Shown: in pieces, positions 16,675 through 25,295 of the stretch
Position numbering within the stretch: position 1 is the first letter of the stretch
Layout of the letters: each line of letters starts with the position of its first letter
NCBI GenBank assembly: GCA_002837195.1
Contig: KZ478064.1
Span: forward strand, 62,001-126,000
DNA length: 64,000 nt
Direction of reading: 5' to 3'
From: Enterobacterales bacterium CwR94
GTDB lineage: Bacteria; Pseudomonadota; Gammaproteobacteria; Enterobacterales; Enterobacteriaceae
Program-made: the position numbers and the translations under genes
Notes under the pieces: model-generated
What the model saw: the letters and a program-made list of their open reading frames with translations, nothing else
Database searches by the model: none
What the model was told of the DNA's origin: nothing

Positions 16675-16850
16675 GCCTGCTCCTGTGATATTTCCTACAA
16701 GCAAGTTTAGTGGCTGATCCTGTTAACTGATTGTTTTTCAGGACAGTCTGAAAAAGGGCGCTCACAAACAAACCCTGGGGATAGGCTCGCACCTGCAGAA
16801 AAGGTGGTGTAACGTTTAAGGCTCCTGTTGCTGTCATTAGCCCTAATGTT

Positions 16851-18065
16851 ATGTCTGATCCTGCCAGTCACCCGATTGAAGCCACCCGCTTACAGTTAAA
16901 TCTGCGCATCTTGTCGATCGCGCTCTACAACTTTGCCAGCTATATGGCGATAGGTTTGCCGCTCGCGGTGCTGCCCGGCTACGTGCACGACGTGATGGGA
17001 TTCAGCGCATTTTGGGCTGGATTGGTGATCAGCATTCAGTATTTTGCGACATTGCTCAGCCGTCCACATGCCGGGCGTTATGCCGATTTATGGGGCGCAA
17101 AACGGGTGGTGATGTGGGGGCTGGGCCTTAGTACCTTAAGTGGACTTTGCTACTTGCTGGCGTTTTCTCTGCTGCAGACACCGGTACTCAGCTTAACGAT
17201 TTTGTGTGCAGGCCGACTGCTGCTGGGGTGTGGACAAAGTTTCACCGGAACGGGCTCCACGCTGTGGGGCGTTAGCAGTGTTGGATCATTGCACATTGGC
17301 AGGGTGATCTCGTGGAATGGTGTGGTGACCTACGGGGCGATGGCCATTGGTGCGCCATTGGGCGTGGTGATTTATCAGTTCGGCGGGATAATGATCCTGG
17401 CCAGCGTCATTACCAGCATTACGCTGATCGCCCTGTTACTGGTCTTGCCTCGCCATGCCGTGCGCAGTGCGTCGAAAGGGCACCCAATGCCATTCCGCTT
17501 AGTGCTACAGCGCGTCTGGCGCTATGGTTTGTTGCTGGCGATGGGCTCGGCGGGGTTTGGGGTGATCGCGACTTTTATCACCCTGTTCTATCAGGCCCAG
17601 GGTTGGCAAGGCGGGGCCTACGCGCTGGCCCTGTTTAGCGTGGCTTTCGTGGGGGTGCGGTTAGTCTTTCCCAATGTGATTAACCGCTATGGCGGCTTGT
17701 CTGTCGCCTTAGTCTGCTTTGCCATTGAGGCGCTGGGCTTGCTGATGGTCTGGGGGGCCGTCAATCCCTGGATGGCGAATGTTGGGGCGCTGCTGACCGG
17801 GGCGGGCTTCTCGCTGGTCTTCCCAGCCATTGGCGTTGTCGCAGTAAAAGCCGTACCACAGCAAAATCAGGGCAGCGCATTAGCAACCTATACGGTATTT
17901 ATGGACATGGCATTGGGGATTACCGGCCCGTTGGCGGGGCTGGCAATGAGTTATGCCGGGGTCTCGATCCCCTATCTTGCAGGCGCAGTGCTGGCGATCG
18001 CGGCCCTGGGCATCACTCTGAAAATGCGTCAACAGCAGCAGTCTGGGCAGGAAAGCAAGGCGTAG
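16851..18065 (+). CDS. yhhS: MFS transporter YhhS
   Basis: A 404-residue twelve-segment major facilitator protein. Long stretches match E. coli YhhS, including NFASYMAIGLPLAVLPGYVH, FSAFWAGLVIS, SRPHAGRYAD, GTGSTLWGV and AVKAVPQQNQGSALATYTVF. E. coli YhhS has been linked to export of glyphosate and arabinose-like compounds; the natural substrate is uncertain. It is divergent from yhhT. In E. coli the next gene is dcrB, whereas here about 16 kb lie between them. Confidence 0.88.
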   Translation: MSDPASHPIEATRLQLNLRILSIALYNFASYMAIGLPLAVLPGYVHDVMGFSAFWAGLVISIQYFATLLSRPHAGRYADLWGAKRVVMWGLGLSTLSGLCYLLAFSLLQTPVLSLTILCAGRLLLGCGQSFTGTGSTLWGVSSVGSLHIGRVISWNGVVTYGAMAIGAPLGVVIYQFGGIMILASVITSITLIALLLVLPRHAVRSASKGHPMPFRLVLQRVWRYGLLLAMGSAGFGVIATFITLFYQAQGWQGGAYALALFSVAFVGVRLVFPNVINRYGGLSVALVCFAIEALGLLMVWGAVNPWMANVGALLTGAGFSLVFPAIGVVAVKAVPQQNQGSALATYTVFMDMALGITGPLAGLAMSYAGVSIPYLAGAVLAIAALGITLKMRQQQQSGQESKA

Positions 18066-18110
18066 GAATGCGATACTCGGGCCTCATCGTGGATCTGAAA
18101 GGAGCGCCTG

Positions 18111-20516
18111 TTGTTCTGTTCTCTCAATCGCCGCACGCTGCTAAAGCAACTTTCTGCCCTTGCTGCAGTCAGCAGTTTACCGCTGTCCACGCGCACTGAT
18201 GCTGCCCCGGGACGGGTCTCTCCTCATGCTGAATTGATCAATAAACGGCAAGCCTATCTTACGGGTGGGGCACTGGCGGCCCGGCCCGAAATGGAATCGG
18301 CGCGCGCCGTGCTGGTGGTCAGAGCGCAGCATCTGCTCTCCACGCTGATTGTTGCCCCGTCGCGTCGACGCTTGTGGCCTGATGCTTCTATCTTTTTCTT
18401 TGGCTATTTTCGCCGCGACACCGGCGGGATGGCGATCACCTTTCAACGGTTATACCAATTGGCGCTGGCGTGGCGCGTTCCCGGCACGCAACTCAGTGGC
18501 GATGCGGTGCTGCGAGAAAAACTGGTCTCGGCCCTCACGCTGGCGATTGAGATCTTCGCCCGTCGCCAGGTACGCGGCAACTGGTGGCAGTTTGAAATTG
18601 GCGTACCGCGTGATGGGATGAACATCCTGTATTTGCTGGGGGACGCCGTACCGCAAACCACGCGAGAGGCTTTCCTTGAGGCTTGCCGTTGGTATGCTCC
18701 CGACCCGAACTATCGTGGGCGCGAAAAAAGCACGGCTGAAACCGGCGCGAACCGCGCAGATAAAGCGTTTATTACCCTGATGCGAGGCCTGCTAAGCGGT
18801 GATGAGCAGGAGATGCAAACCGGCTCTGCTGCGCTCTCTGATCGGGTCAACAACGGCAAGAATTCGGTGTTCCAGTTCGTGACTCGCGGCGATGGTTTCT
18901 ACGAAGATGGCTCTTTTATCCAGCACGATACGCTCTCGTATGCCGGTGGCTACGGGCTGGTGGTGCTGAATACCGTGGCAGAAATGCTCAATTTAGTTGC
19001 TGGCACGCCGTGGGATATCCCCGTGCGTGACCGCGAGTTTATGGCCGGGCGTATACGTCACGCGTTTGCGCCTTTTATGTGGCGTGGGCGCATGATGGAC
19101 AGCGTTCGTGGGCGCTATGTCGCTCGCCAGTTTCAAAAGGATTACCAGAGCGGATTTGACCTGATCAGCGCCACGCTGAGTATGGCGCCGAGCTTTGCGC
19201 CTGCGGTCACGCGGGAAATGCAAACGCTGGCAGCAACGTGGCTCAAGCAAAGCGGTCACGCCTTGTATGACGATGCGACGCGCAGCATTGGTGATAAATC
19301 TCGCGTCCTGGCGGCGCAGCGTGCAGGTATTCAGGCAGCGACACTACCGCCCTTAACGCACTTTTTTGCTGACCAGGAGCGTGTTGTACATCGCCGCGCT
19401 GGCTGGGCGTTCTCGGTAAACCTCTCCTCCACGCGTATCTCCCGTTACGAATACATTAACCGTGAAAACCGTCATGGCTGGTATCAGGGCGATGGAATGT
19501 CATTTTTGTATCTGCGTAATGATGCTGAGCAGTTCAATGACAATTTCTGGCCGACGGTCGATCCCTGGTTATTGCCGGGGATTACGGCAGACAGCAGCGG
19601 GCATCTCACCAGTGAAGATGATGCGCCCTACGGCGCACCGCTGGGTGGCGATCCCTTTTCTGGCGGTGTTACGCTAACCGGTGGCCTGGCCGTGGTAGGT
19701 ATGGCGTTGGTCTCGGCGTCAAAAGAGACGCGGGCCAAAAAGTCCTGGTTTTTACTGGATGATGCGGTGGTGTGTATTGGCAGTGGCATCAGCGGATGCA
19801 GCGGGAGCCCTGTGCGCACCGTCATTGAAAATCGTGGTTTCGCCGTCAGTGAGCCGCCGCAGGTCAGTCTTGACGATCAGCCTTTTCGCGGCGCGACAGC
19901 ACTTCAGCAGCCTGTCACGCACGGCATGTGTATTGAGGGGCTGGGCGGATATGTGTTGTTAGGTGATCAGCAAGCCATGGTCAGCTATCAGCAGCGCGAA
20001 GGCAGTTGGTTTGATATCTACAGTGATGGCAATGCCGTGAGTCGCACACCGTTTCGGCGGGATTATTTGACACTGATGCTGGATCACGGCGTTGACCCGA
20101 AAAGTGCGGGTTATGCCTACATGCTGCTGCCGGGGGCTCACCGCCAGCAGGTGCAGAGCAGACGTGAAAAGCCCGGCCTGACGTTGATGGCGCAAACCGA
20201 GCAGGCGCACATCGTCAACCTTCCCGCACAGTCGGCCACGCTGGGGCTGTTCTACGCACCGGCTTCGGCCGCCGGAATTACCAGTGATGCTGCCTGCGCA
20301 TTTGCCTACAGCGAGCGGAAAGGGGAACTGGAAGTGGTGGTCTCGTCTCCGGCCAGACAACCGGTGATTCAACTGACACTGCCGCTGGATTATCAGCAGG
20401 CGCAAGCCGTTGAGCAAGATGCGGGGATAACCATTGTGAGCCATGCGCCGCTGACACTGCGCATTGATGCGCAAAAGAGGCGCGGCGAAGCGCTCCGTTT
20501 GCGATTGCAGCGCTAA
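18111..20516 (+). CDS. Tat-exported polysaccharide lyase family 8 (hyaluronate/chondroitin/xanthan lyase-like)
   Basis: An 801-residue protein with a twin-arginine signal (NRRTLLKQLSALAAV, cleavage probably after TDA near residue 31). An alpha/alpha-toroid domain carries the PL8 active-site blocks: GNWWQFEIG (Asn near 157), DGFYEDGSFIQHDTLSYAGGYG (His near 270, Tyr near 277) and RGRYVARQF (Arg near 331). A long beta-sandwich domain follows from about 400. The enzyme cleaves uronic-acid-containing polysaccharides by beta-elimination; the true substrate is not readable. TTG 18111 is the start because AAGGAG lies six bases upstream. No uptake or hydrolase genes for the products are nearby. Confidence 0.8.
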   Translation: MFCSLNRRTLLKQLSALAAVSSLPLSTRTDAAPGRVSPHAELINKRQAYLTGGALAARPEMESARAVLVVRAQHLLSTLIVAPSRRRLWPDASIFFFGYFRRDTGGMAITFQRLYQLALAWRVPGTQLSGDAVLREKLVSALTLAIEIFARRQVRGNWWQFEIGVPRDGMNILYLLGDAVPQTTREAFLEACRWYAPDPNYRGREKSTAETGANRADKAFITLMRGLLSGDEQEMQTGSAALSDRVNNGKNSVFQFVTRGDGFYEDGSFIQHDTLSYAGGYGLVVLNTVAEMLNLVAGTPWDIPVRDREFMAGRIRHAFAPFMWRGRMMDSVRGRYVARQFQKDYQSGFDLISATLSMAPSFAPAVTREMQTLAATWLKQSGHALYDDATRSIGDKSRVLAAQRAGIQAATLPPLTHFFADQERVVHRRAGWAFSVNLSSTRISRYEYINRENRHGWYQGDGMSFLYLRNDAEQFNDNFWPTVDPWLLPGITADSSGHLTSEDDAPYGAPLGGDPFSGGVTLTGGLAVVGMALVSASKETRAKKSWFLLDDAVVCIGSGISGCSGSPVRTVIENRGFAVSEPPQVSLDDQPFRGATALQQPVTHGMCIEGLGGYVLLGDQQAMVSYQQREGSWFDIYSDGNAVSRTPFRRDYLTLMLDHGVDPKSAGYAYMLLPGAHRQQVQSRREKPGLTLMAQTEQAHIVNLPAQSATLGLFYAPASAAGITSDAACAFAYSERKGELEVVVSSPARQPVIQLTLPLDYQQAQAVEQDAGITIVSHAPLTLRIDAQKRRGEALRLRLQR

Positions 20517-20521
20517 AAAAA

Positions 20522-20539
20522 TGCGGCCTTACGGCCGCA
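20522..20539 (-). terminator. Intrinsic terminator between PL8 lyase and iolI
   Basis: A 7-base stem TGCGGCC/GGCCGCA with a TTAC loop. On the minus strand it is followed by seven Ts, so it terminates iolI and may also act on the lyase transcript. Confidence 0.75.
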
Positions 20540-20589
20540 AACACAGATAACCCCACATTTCGCTGCGCCTCTGCGTGCGCAGCAATTTG

Positions 20590-21405
20590 TCACTCTTGCA
20601 ACAGCGCGATGCTGTCGCGAATCTCTTTTTCAATGCGTGCTTCATCCCAGCTATTCAGTACAGAGGAGAAAGGCTCGAAGGCGTAAATGCCTCTATAGCC
20701 GAGCTTTTCCAGACGCTGCACCTGAGCCGCACTATTCAGCCTGTCATCCGGCGTTAGCATGATGCGCTCTTCGTCTGTCAGTGCGCGGGTTTCGCGCGGA
20801 TCAGTCACGCCGGAGAGGTGCACCAGACCTATTTTGCTGATGTCGATATCAGCTGCAAACTCGTGCTCGGCGTTTTCATACAGGTGATGGTGAAAGGTGT
20901 CTAACACGATATGGAACGGGGCTTGCGCATCATTGATCAATTGTTGGCTTAGCACGGCCGAACGCAGGGAGCTTACGGGGAAGCCCAGGGGTTCAACCAG
21001 GCCCTGAACGCCGTATTCGGCAAACAGCGGTTGCAGGGTCTGGATAGCCTTTAATGTGTCGTTGGCAGCAATGGGGGTGCCGTCATTCAATGGGCACATG
21101 ACCAGCGCCTTCGCGCCGATATCGCGCGCCACTGCCAACAGCGTACGGGCGCGAGCGAGTAAATCGTCACTGATTTGGTTAAACGGATACAGGGCGTTAA
21201 TCGTCACAATTTCCATACCGTACTCATCGGCCAGCGTTTTAACGTCTTGATGGCTTAAATCATCGGTCACGCTGCCACTGGGCATATCGTTGCGCAGCTC
21301 CACTTTGTGCAGCCCGCAGCGTTGCACCAGTTGAAAGAACGCTTCAATACTCAAATTAGGCGCGATTTTACGGTTGACACAAAAACGGGTCGGATCGATA
21401 GCCAT
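20590..21405 (-). CDS. iolI: 2-keto-myo-inositol isomerase IolI
   Basis: A 271-residue TIM-barrel protein of the AP-endonuclease-2 family. KVELRNDMPSG, TINALYPFN, FHIVLDTFHHHLY, GLVHLSGVTD and LTDEERIMLTPDDRL follow the layout of Bacillus subtilis IolI and give the metal ligands (Glu, Asp, His, Glu). IolI interconverts 2-keto-myo-inositol and 1-keto-D-chiro-inositol, letting chiro-inositol enter the pathway. Start ATG 21405 follows AGGAG. It is divergent from iolA, with a 443-base control region between, and has its own terminator. Confidence 0.8.
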   Translation of the reverse strand: MAIDPTRFCVNRKIAPNLSIEAFFQLVQRCGLHKVELRNDMPSGSVTDDLSHQDVKTLADEYGMEIVTINALYPFNQISDDLLARARTLLAVARDIGAKALVMCPLNDGTPIAANDTLKAIQTLQPLFAEYGVQGLVEPLGFPVSSLRSAVLSQQLINDAQAPFHIVLDTFHHHLYENAEHEFAADIDISKIGLVHLSGVTDPRETRALTDEERIMLTPDDRLNSAAQVQRLEKLGYRGIYAFEPFSSVLNSWDEARIEKEIRDSIALLQE

Positions 21406-21472
21406 CTTAACGCTCCTGCTAAAAGGACAAGGCAGACCAACACGGGCTGCGGATAGCGTTAAGAGAACATTT

Positions 21473-21498
21473 ATTTCATTGTTAATAAATAATGAAAT
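21473..21498. promoter_or_regulatory. Inverted repeat ATTTCATT-N10-AATGAAAT, candidate IolR site
   Basis: Perfect 8-base arms around a 10-base AT-rich spacer, 68 bases before the iolI start. A further TTTCATTTATTTCA direct repeat follows at 21525-21538. The same TTTCAT/ATGAAA element recurs before iolA, iolR, iolC and iolD. The remaining bases between iolI and iolA (21499-21727) hold no gene that I can see. Confidence 0.6.
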
Positions 21499-21727
21499 TA
21501 AAATTTTTAGATCGGCCTCGCAATTTTCATTTATTTCACCTGCAACCGTAGCATTTTTGCAGGGCCTGCCTCGTAAAATCTGCCGCAGAAAAGGGGGATA
21601 TTAAGATCCCCTAAAGGCACCGCCTTCGCGCGAATACGGCGGAAAGCGAGATCAAAGACAAGGTTGTTGTGCTGTTGCCTGAACCAACATGAAAAATGCG
21701 ATCCATCCCGCTAAAAAGAAATTTTCC

Positions 21728-21740
21728 AAAATGAATCATT
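21728..21740. promoter_or_regulatory. Palindrome AAATGA-A-TCATTT before iolA, candidate IolR site
   Basis: A perfect palindrome with six-base arms, embedded in a larger imperfect repeat (GAAATTTTC upstream, AAATTTATTTC downstream), about 110 bases before iolA. Confidence 0.45.
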
Positions 21741-21848
21741 TGAAAAATTTATTTCGCTGTAATAGTGTCTTTGTACGCATCACGGTTTTGCCTGGCGGGA
21801 GACGTGCTCAACGTCCTGCGGGCTCACACACATCGAAGAGGCAACAAC

Positions 21849-23357
21849 ATGACGACGATCGTAGGTAACTTTATTGGTGGTAAAACCTCTCTGAGTAGCA
21901 GCAATGAAACCATTCCGGTTTACGATCCTGCGACCGGGAAGGTCATTCGTGAGTTGACCCAGAGTACGTCTGACGAAGTTGCGAACACTATCGCCGTTGC
22001 GCACCAGGCTTTTTATGACTGGTCGCGGACATCCCCGCTGCGCCGCGCGCGCGTGTTGTTTAATTTCAAAGCCTTGATGGAACAGCACCGCGATGAGTTG
22101 GCAGAACTGATTGTGTCTGAGCACGGCAAAGTGTGGTCTGACGCGCTGGGTGAACTTACGCGTGGCCTGGAAGTAGTGGAGTTTGCCTGTGGTATCCCGC
22201 ATTTGATCAAAGGCGAATACTCCGCCAACGTGGGCACGGGCGTCGACAGCTATTCCCTGATGCAGCCAGTAGGGGTTGTCGCGGGGATTACCCCTTTCAA
22301 CTTCCCGGCCATGGTGCCGCTGTGGATGTTCCCGATTGCGCTGGCGTGCGGTAACACCTTTATTCTGAAACCCCCGGCACTGGACCCTTCGGTCTCTGTA
22401 CGCATGGCTGAATTGCTGAAGGAAGCGGGCTTGCCAGACGGTGTGTTCAATGTGGTACACAGCTCGAATGACGATGCTGAGCAACTGTACAAAGATCCGC
22501 GCATTGCGGCGGTGAGCTTTGTCGGCTCGTCTGGTGTCGCCGAGCACATTTATAAAACGGCCAGTGCTCACGGCAAGCGCGTGCAAGCCTTTGGCGCGGC
22601 GAAAAACCACGCGATCGTTATGCCTGATGCTGACCTGGATGCCACCGTCAACGCCATCATGGGCGGGGCCTTTGGTTCCGCAGGTGAGCGCTGTATGGCG
22701 CTGCCGGTGGTGGTTGCCGTCGGCAATGACACCGCCGATAAATTGATCTCCCGCTTAACGCCGCTGGTGAAAGCGTTACGCGTGGGCCCGGGCATTAAGC
22801 AGGGCGCAGAAGAGAATGAAATGGGGCCGGTGGTGTCAGCCGCGCACCAGAAAAAAGTCTTGGGTTACATTGATAAAGGTGAGCAGGAAGGCGCGCAGCT
22901 GGTCGTCGATGGCCGCAATTTTCAGGTACCTGGTCATGCGGAAGGGTACTACGTGGGTGGAACCCTGTTCGACAATGTGACATCCGACATGACCATCTGG
23001 CGTGAAGAGATTTTTGGGCCTGTGCTGAGCATCATGCGTGCACCGGACTATCAAAGCGCGTTGGCATTGGTCAACAGCCACGAATTTGGCAATGGCAGCG
23101 CTATTTTCACCAGTAACGGCAACACCGCGCGTGACTTCGTGCAAGAGGTTGAAGCCGGTATGGTGGGCGTTAACGTACCTGTGCCGGTGCCAATGGCTTT
23201 CCACAGCTTTGGTGGCTGGAAGCGTTCGGTGTTTGGCGCGCTGAACGTGCACGGTCCGGACGGTGTGCGCTTCTATACGCGTATGAAAACTGCCACGGCG
23301 CGCTGGCCAAGTGGTCAGCAGACGGTTTCTGAATTCAGCATGCCAACACTGAGCTAA
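21849..23357 (+). CDS. iolA: Methylmalonate/malonate-semialdehyde dehydrogenase (CoA-acylating)
   Basis: A 502-residue aldehyde dehydrogenase of the MmsA/IolA group. GAAKNHAIVMPDADLD and GSAGERCMALPV (catalytic Cys282) are diagnostic of CoA-acylating semialdehyde dehydrogenases, which lack the usual general-base glutamate. It converts malonate semialdehyde, the last product of inositol breakdown, to acetyl-CoA, NADH and CO2. The frame extends to 21765, but GAGG eight bases before ATG 21849 and the family N-terminus (MTTIVGNFIGGK) set the start. It forms an operon with iolB, 16 bases downstream. Confidence 0.93.
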   Translation: MTTIVGNFIGGKTSLSSSNETIPVYDPATGKVIRELTQSTSDEVANTIAVAHQAFYDWSRTSPLRRARVLFNFKALMEQHRDELAELIVSEHGKVWSDALGELTRGLEVVEFACGIPHLIKGEYSANVGTGVDSYSLMQPVGVVAGITPFNFPAMVPLWMFPIALACGNTFILKPPALDPSVSVRMAELLKEAGLPDGVFNVVHSSNDDAEQLYKDPRIAAVSFVGSSGVAEHIYKTASAHGKRVQAFGAAKNHAIVMPDADLDATVNAIMGGAFGSAGERCMALPVVVAVGNDTADKLISRLTPLVKALRVGPGIKQGAEENEMGPVVSAAHQKKVLGYIDKGEQEGAQLVVDGRNFQVPGHAEGYYVGGTLFDNVTSDMTIWREEIFGPVLSIMRAPDYQSALALVNSHEFGNGSAIFTSNGNTARDFVQEVEAGMVGVNVPVPVPMAFHSFGGWKRSVFGALNVHGPDGVRFYTRMKTATARWPSGQQTVSEFSMPTLS

Positions 23358-23373
23358 TCATCGGGAGGCCATG

Positions 23374-24189
23374 ATGTCTTTACTTTCCAAAAGCCAACAG
23401 CCGGATGCACAGGGGCGCATCCAGCATGTGACGCCAGAGAGTGCGGGGTGGCGCTATGTCGGCTTTGACGCCTATTTGCTGAAAAAAGGGCAGACCCTGC
23501 AACTGGAAAGCGCGGATAAAGAGCTGTGCCTGGTGCTGGTCGCAGGTTTAGCCTCTGTCAAAACACAGCATGCCGAGTTTCCGGGCATTGGTCAGCGTAT
23601 GTCGCCTTTTGAGCGTACGCCGCCGTATTCGGTCTACGTGCCACACAATGACCGGGTAGAAGTGTATGCCGAAACGGATCTGGAATTGGCCGTCTGTAAT
23701 GCGCCGTCACAGGGGCATTTGCCTGCGCGCTTAATCGGCCCGGATGATGTGGGCGTTGAGCACCGTGGTAAAGGGCGTAACCAGCGTCTGGTGCACAATA
23801 TTCTGCCGGACGACAAACAGGCAGACAGCCTGCTGGTGGTGGAAGTCTACACCAACGAGGGCGACACCAGTTCGTATCCAAGCCATAAGCACGACCAGGA
23901 AGACTCGCCAGATGAAACCTATCTGGAAGAGACCTACTATCACCGTTTCGACCCGCCGCAGGGTTTTGCTATGCAGCGAGTGTATACCGACGATCGCTCA
24001 CTGGATGCCTGTATGGCACCCTACAACCGCGATGTCGTCACGGTGCCGCGCGGTTACCATCCCGTCGCGACAATTGCCGGATATAACAACTATTACCTGA
24101 ATGTGATGGCGGGGCCGGTGCGCAAGTGGAAGTTTACCTGGGAAAGCGACCACGCCTGGGTGAACAGCGACCAGTATCCCCGCAGCTAA
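23374..24189 (+). CDS. iolB: 5-deoxy-glucuronate isomerase
   Basis: A 271-residue cupin-type isomerase. The metal-binding histidine block SYPSHKHDQEDSPDETYLEE and the C-terminal PRGYHPVATIAGYNNYYLNVMAGP are characteristic of IolB/KduI-like enzymes. It isomerises 5-deoxy-D-glucuronate to 5-dehydro-2-deoxy-D-gluconate, the substrate of IolC. Two in-frame ATGs (23371 and 23374) are possible; GGAGG at 23364-23368 is best spaced for 23374. It is the second gene of iolAB, followed by a terminator-like hairpin. Confidence 0.93.
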   Translation: MSLLSKSQQPDAQGRIQHVTPESAGWRYVGFDAYLLKKGQTLQLESADKELCLVLVAGLASVKTQHAEFPGIGQRMSPFERTPPYSVYVPHNDRVEVYAETDLELAVCNAPSQGHLPARLIGPDDVGVEHRGKGRNQRLVHNILPDDKQADSLLVVEVYTNEGDTSSYPSHKHDQEDSPDETYLEETYYHRFDPPQGFAMQRVYTDDRSLDACMAPYNRDVVTVPRGYHPVATIAGYNNYYLNVMAGPVRKWKFTWESDHAWVNSDQYPRS

Positions 24190-24213
24190 TCACGGCAGCG
24201 AGCGGAAATAACA

Positions 24214-24240
24214 AAGGGCGAATCCAGTGGATTCGCCCTT
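24214..24240. terminator. Hairpin between iolB and iolR
   Basis: A perfect 12-base stem AAGGGCGAATCC/GGATTCGCCCTT with a three-base loop and a short T run, placed between the converging iolB and iolR genes. Confidence 0.75.
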
Positions 24241-24263
24241 TTGCTGTGTCGTGCCGCTCATGA

Positions 24264-25103
24264 TTACGCGTTAGCGTTATTCAGTGCCAGTGATACGGCC
24301 AGCGTTTGGGCCAGGCACAGTGAGGCCACCTGTGAGCGGAAGCCATCAACTTGCGCTTCACGTACCACAAAACAGACATCGCTAAAGGCGGCCAGTGGGC
24401 TCACCTGGCTATCCGTAATCGCAATCAGGTGCGCACCGCGCTTGGCACCGAGTTCAACCAGCTCAACGGCCTCACGCGCATACGGCGAATAACTAATGGC
24501 AATCACCACGTCTTTTGGGCTGACCATACTGAGTTGCTCGGTGAACATGCCGCCCAGACCATCAATTAGAAAAGCACGGCGCTCCAGATGGCGCAATGCA
24601 TAGGTTAGATAGGAGGCGACGCTAAAGGAGCGGCGCAGGCCAATCACATAAATGTTCTCGGCTTTACTCAGCATCTCAACGGCTTTTTCCAACTGCTCGG
24701 GATTGGTTTGCATCGCCAGTTGCTGCAGCGCCTGTGAGTTCACCATGGTGAACACATTGAGGATCTCCGCCGGGTTTTCCGGTGCTGCGGCGCTTTCATC
24801 GGTTGCCGTTTGGCGGAACAGGCGAGCGCGCTCGGTGTAGTTGACCGTCTCTTCCATCAGGTGCTGACGAAAAACTTGTTTCATTTCGTTGAAGCCGCTG
24901 AAGCCAAAAGCATTCGAAAAACGAATCAGTGTCGAGGGGGGAACATCGGCCTGTTGAGCAATAGAAGCCACGGTATCGAAGGCGATACTGTTGCTGTTGT
25001 CGAGGATGTAACGGGCCACTTGTTTCAAACGCTTACTCAGCGTGTCGTAGCGGCGACGGATGTCATCCTGCAGTAAGGAGAGTTGCGTTGGATTATTGTT
25101 CAT
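24264..25103 (-). CDS. iolR: RpiR-family regulator of inositol genes
   Basis: A 279-residue RpiR/MurR-type repressor. The N-terminal helix-turn-helix is seen in VASIAQQADVPPSTLIRFSNAFGFSGFNEMKQVFR (about 38-72), and a C-terminal SIS sugar-phosphate-binding domain in NIYVIGLRRSFSVASYLTYALRHL and DVVIAISYSPYAREAVELVE. IolR of Salmonella is of the same family and represses the iol genes. The frame extends to 25175; ATG 25103 (MNNNPTQLSLLQDDIRRRY) matches the family start. It has its own upstream TTTCAT elements, suggesting autoregulation. Confidence 0.85.
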   Translation of the reverse strand: MNNNPTQLSLLQDDIRRRYDTLSKRLKQVARYILDNSNSIAFDTVASIAQQADVPPSTLIRFSNAFGFSGFNEMKQVFRQHLMEETVNYTERARLFRQTATDESAAAPENPAEILNVFTMVNSQALQQLAMQTNPEQLEKAVEMLSKAENIYVIGLRRSFSVASYLTYALRHLERRAFLIDGLGGMFTEQLSMVSPKDVVIAISYSPYAREAVELVELGAKRGAHLIAITDSQVSPLAAFSDVCFVVREAQVDGFRSQVASLCLAQTLAVSLALNNANA

Positions 25104-25160
25104 TACTTCAGCTCGTTGAAAAAAAGATGACGCTATGTTGAACAATATTCTACCGGGATG

Positions 25161-25219
25161 AATGGAAAATTTCATTTGAAACTGAGTTTCTGGCGGTTTA
25201 TTTCATTGAGATATGAATT
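25161..25219. promoter_or_regulatory. TTTCAT/ATGAAT repeats before iolR, candidate IolR sites
   Basis: 25161-25176 is AATGGAAAATTTCATT, an interrupted palindrome. 25200-25219 is ATTTCAT-TGAGAT-ATGAATT, a near-perfect inverted repeat. Both lie 58-116 bases before the iolR start. Confidence 0.5.
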
Positions 25220-25256
25220 ACCTCACAGTTCGTATCGGCTAAAACAGGCGTAAAAA

Positions 25257-25275
25257 AGGCCGGAAAAACCGGCCT
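25257..25275 (-). terminator. Intrinsic terminator of iolC
   Basis: Stem AGGCCGG/CCGGCCT with a five-A loop, 20 bases after the iolC stop. On the minus strand it is followed by a T run. It separates iolC from the iolR promoter. Confidence 0.85.
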
Positions 25276-25295
25276 GTTATCTGGGTATTATTGGA

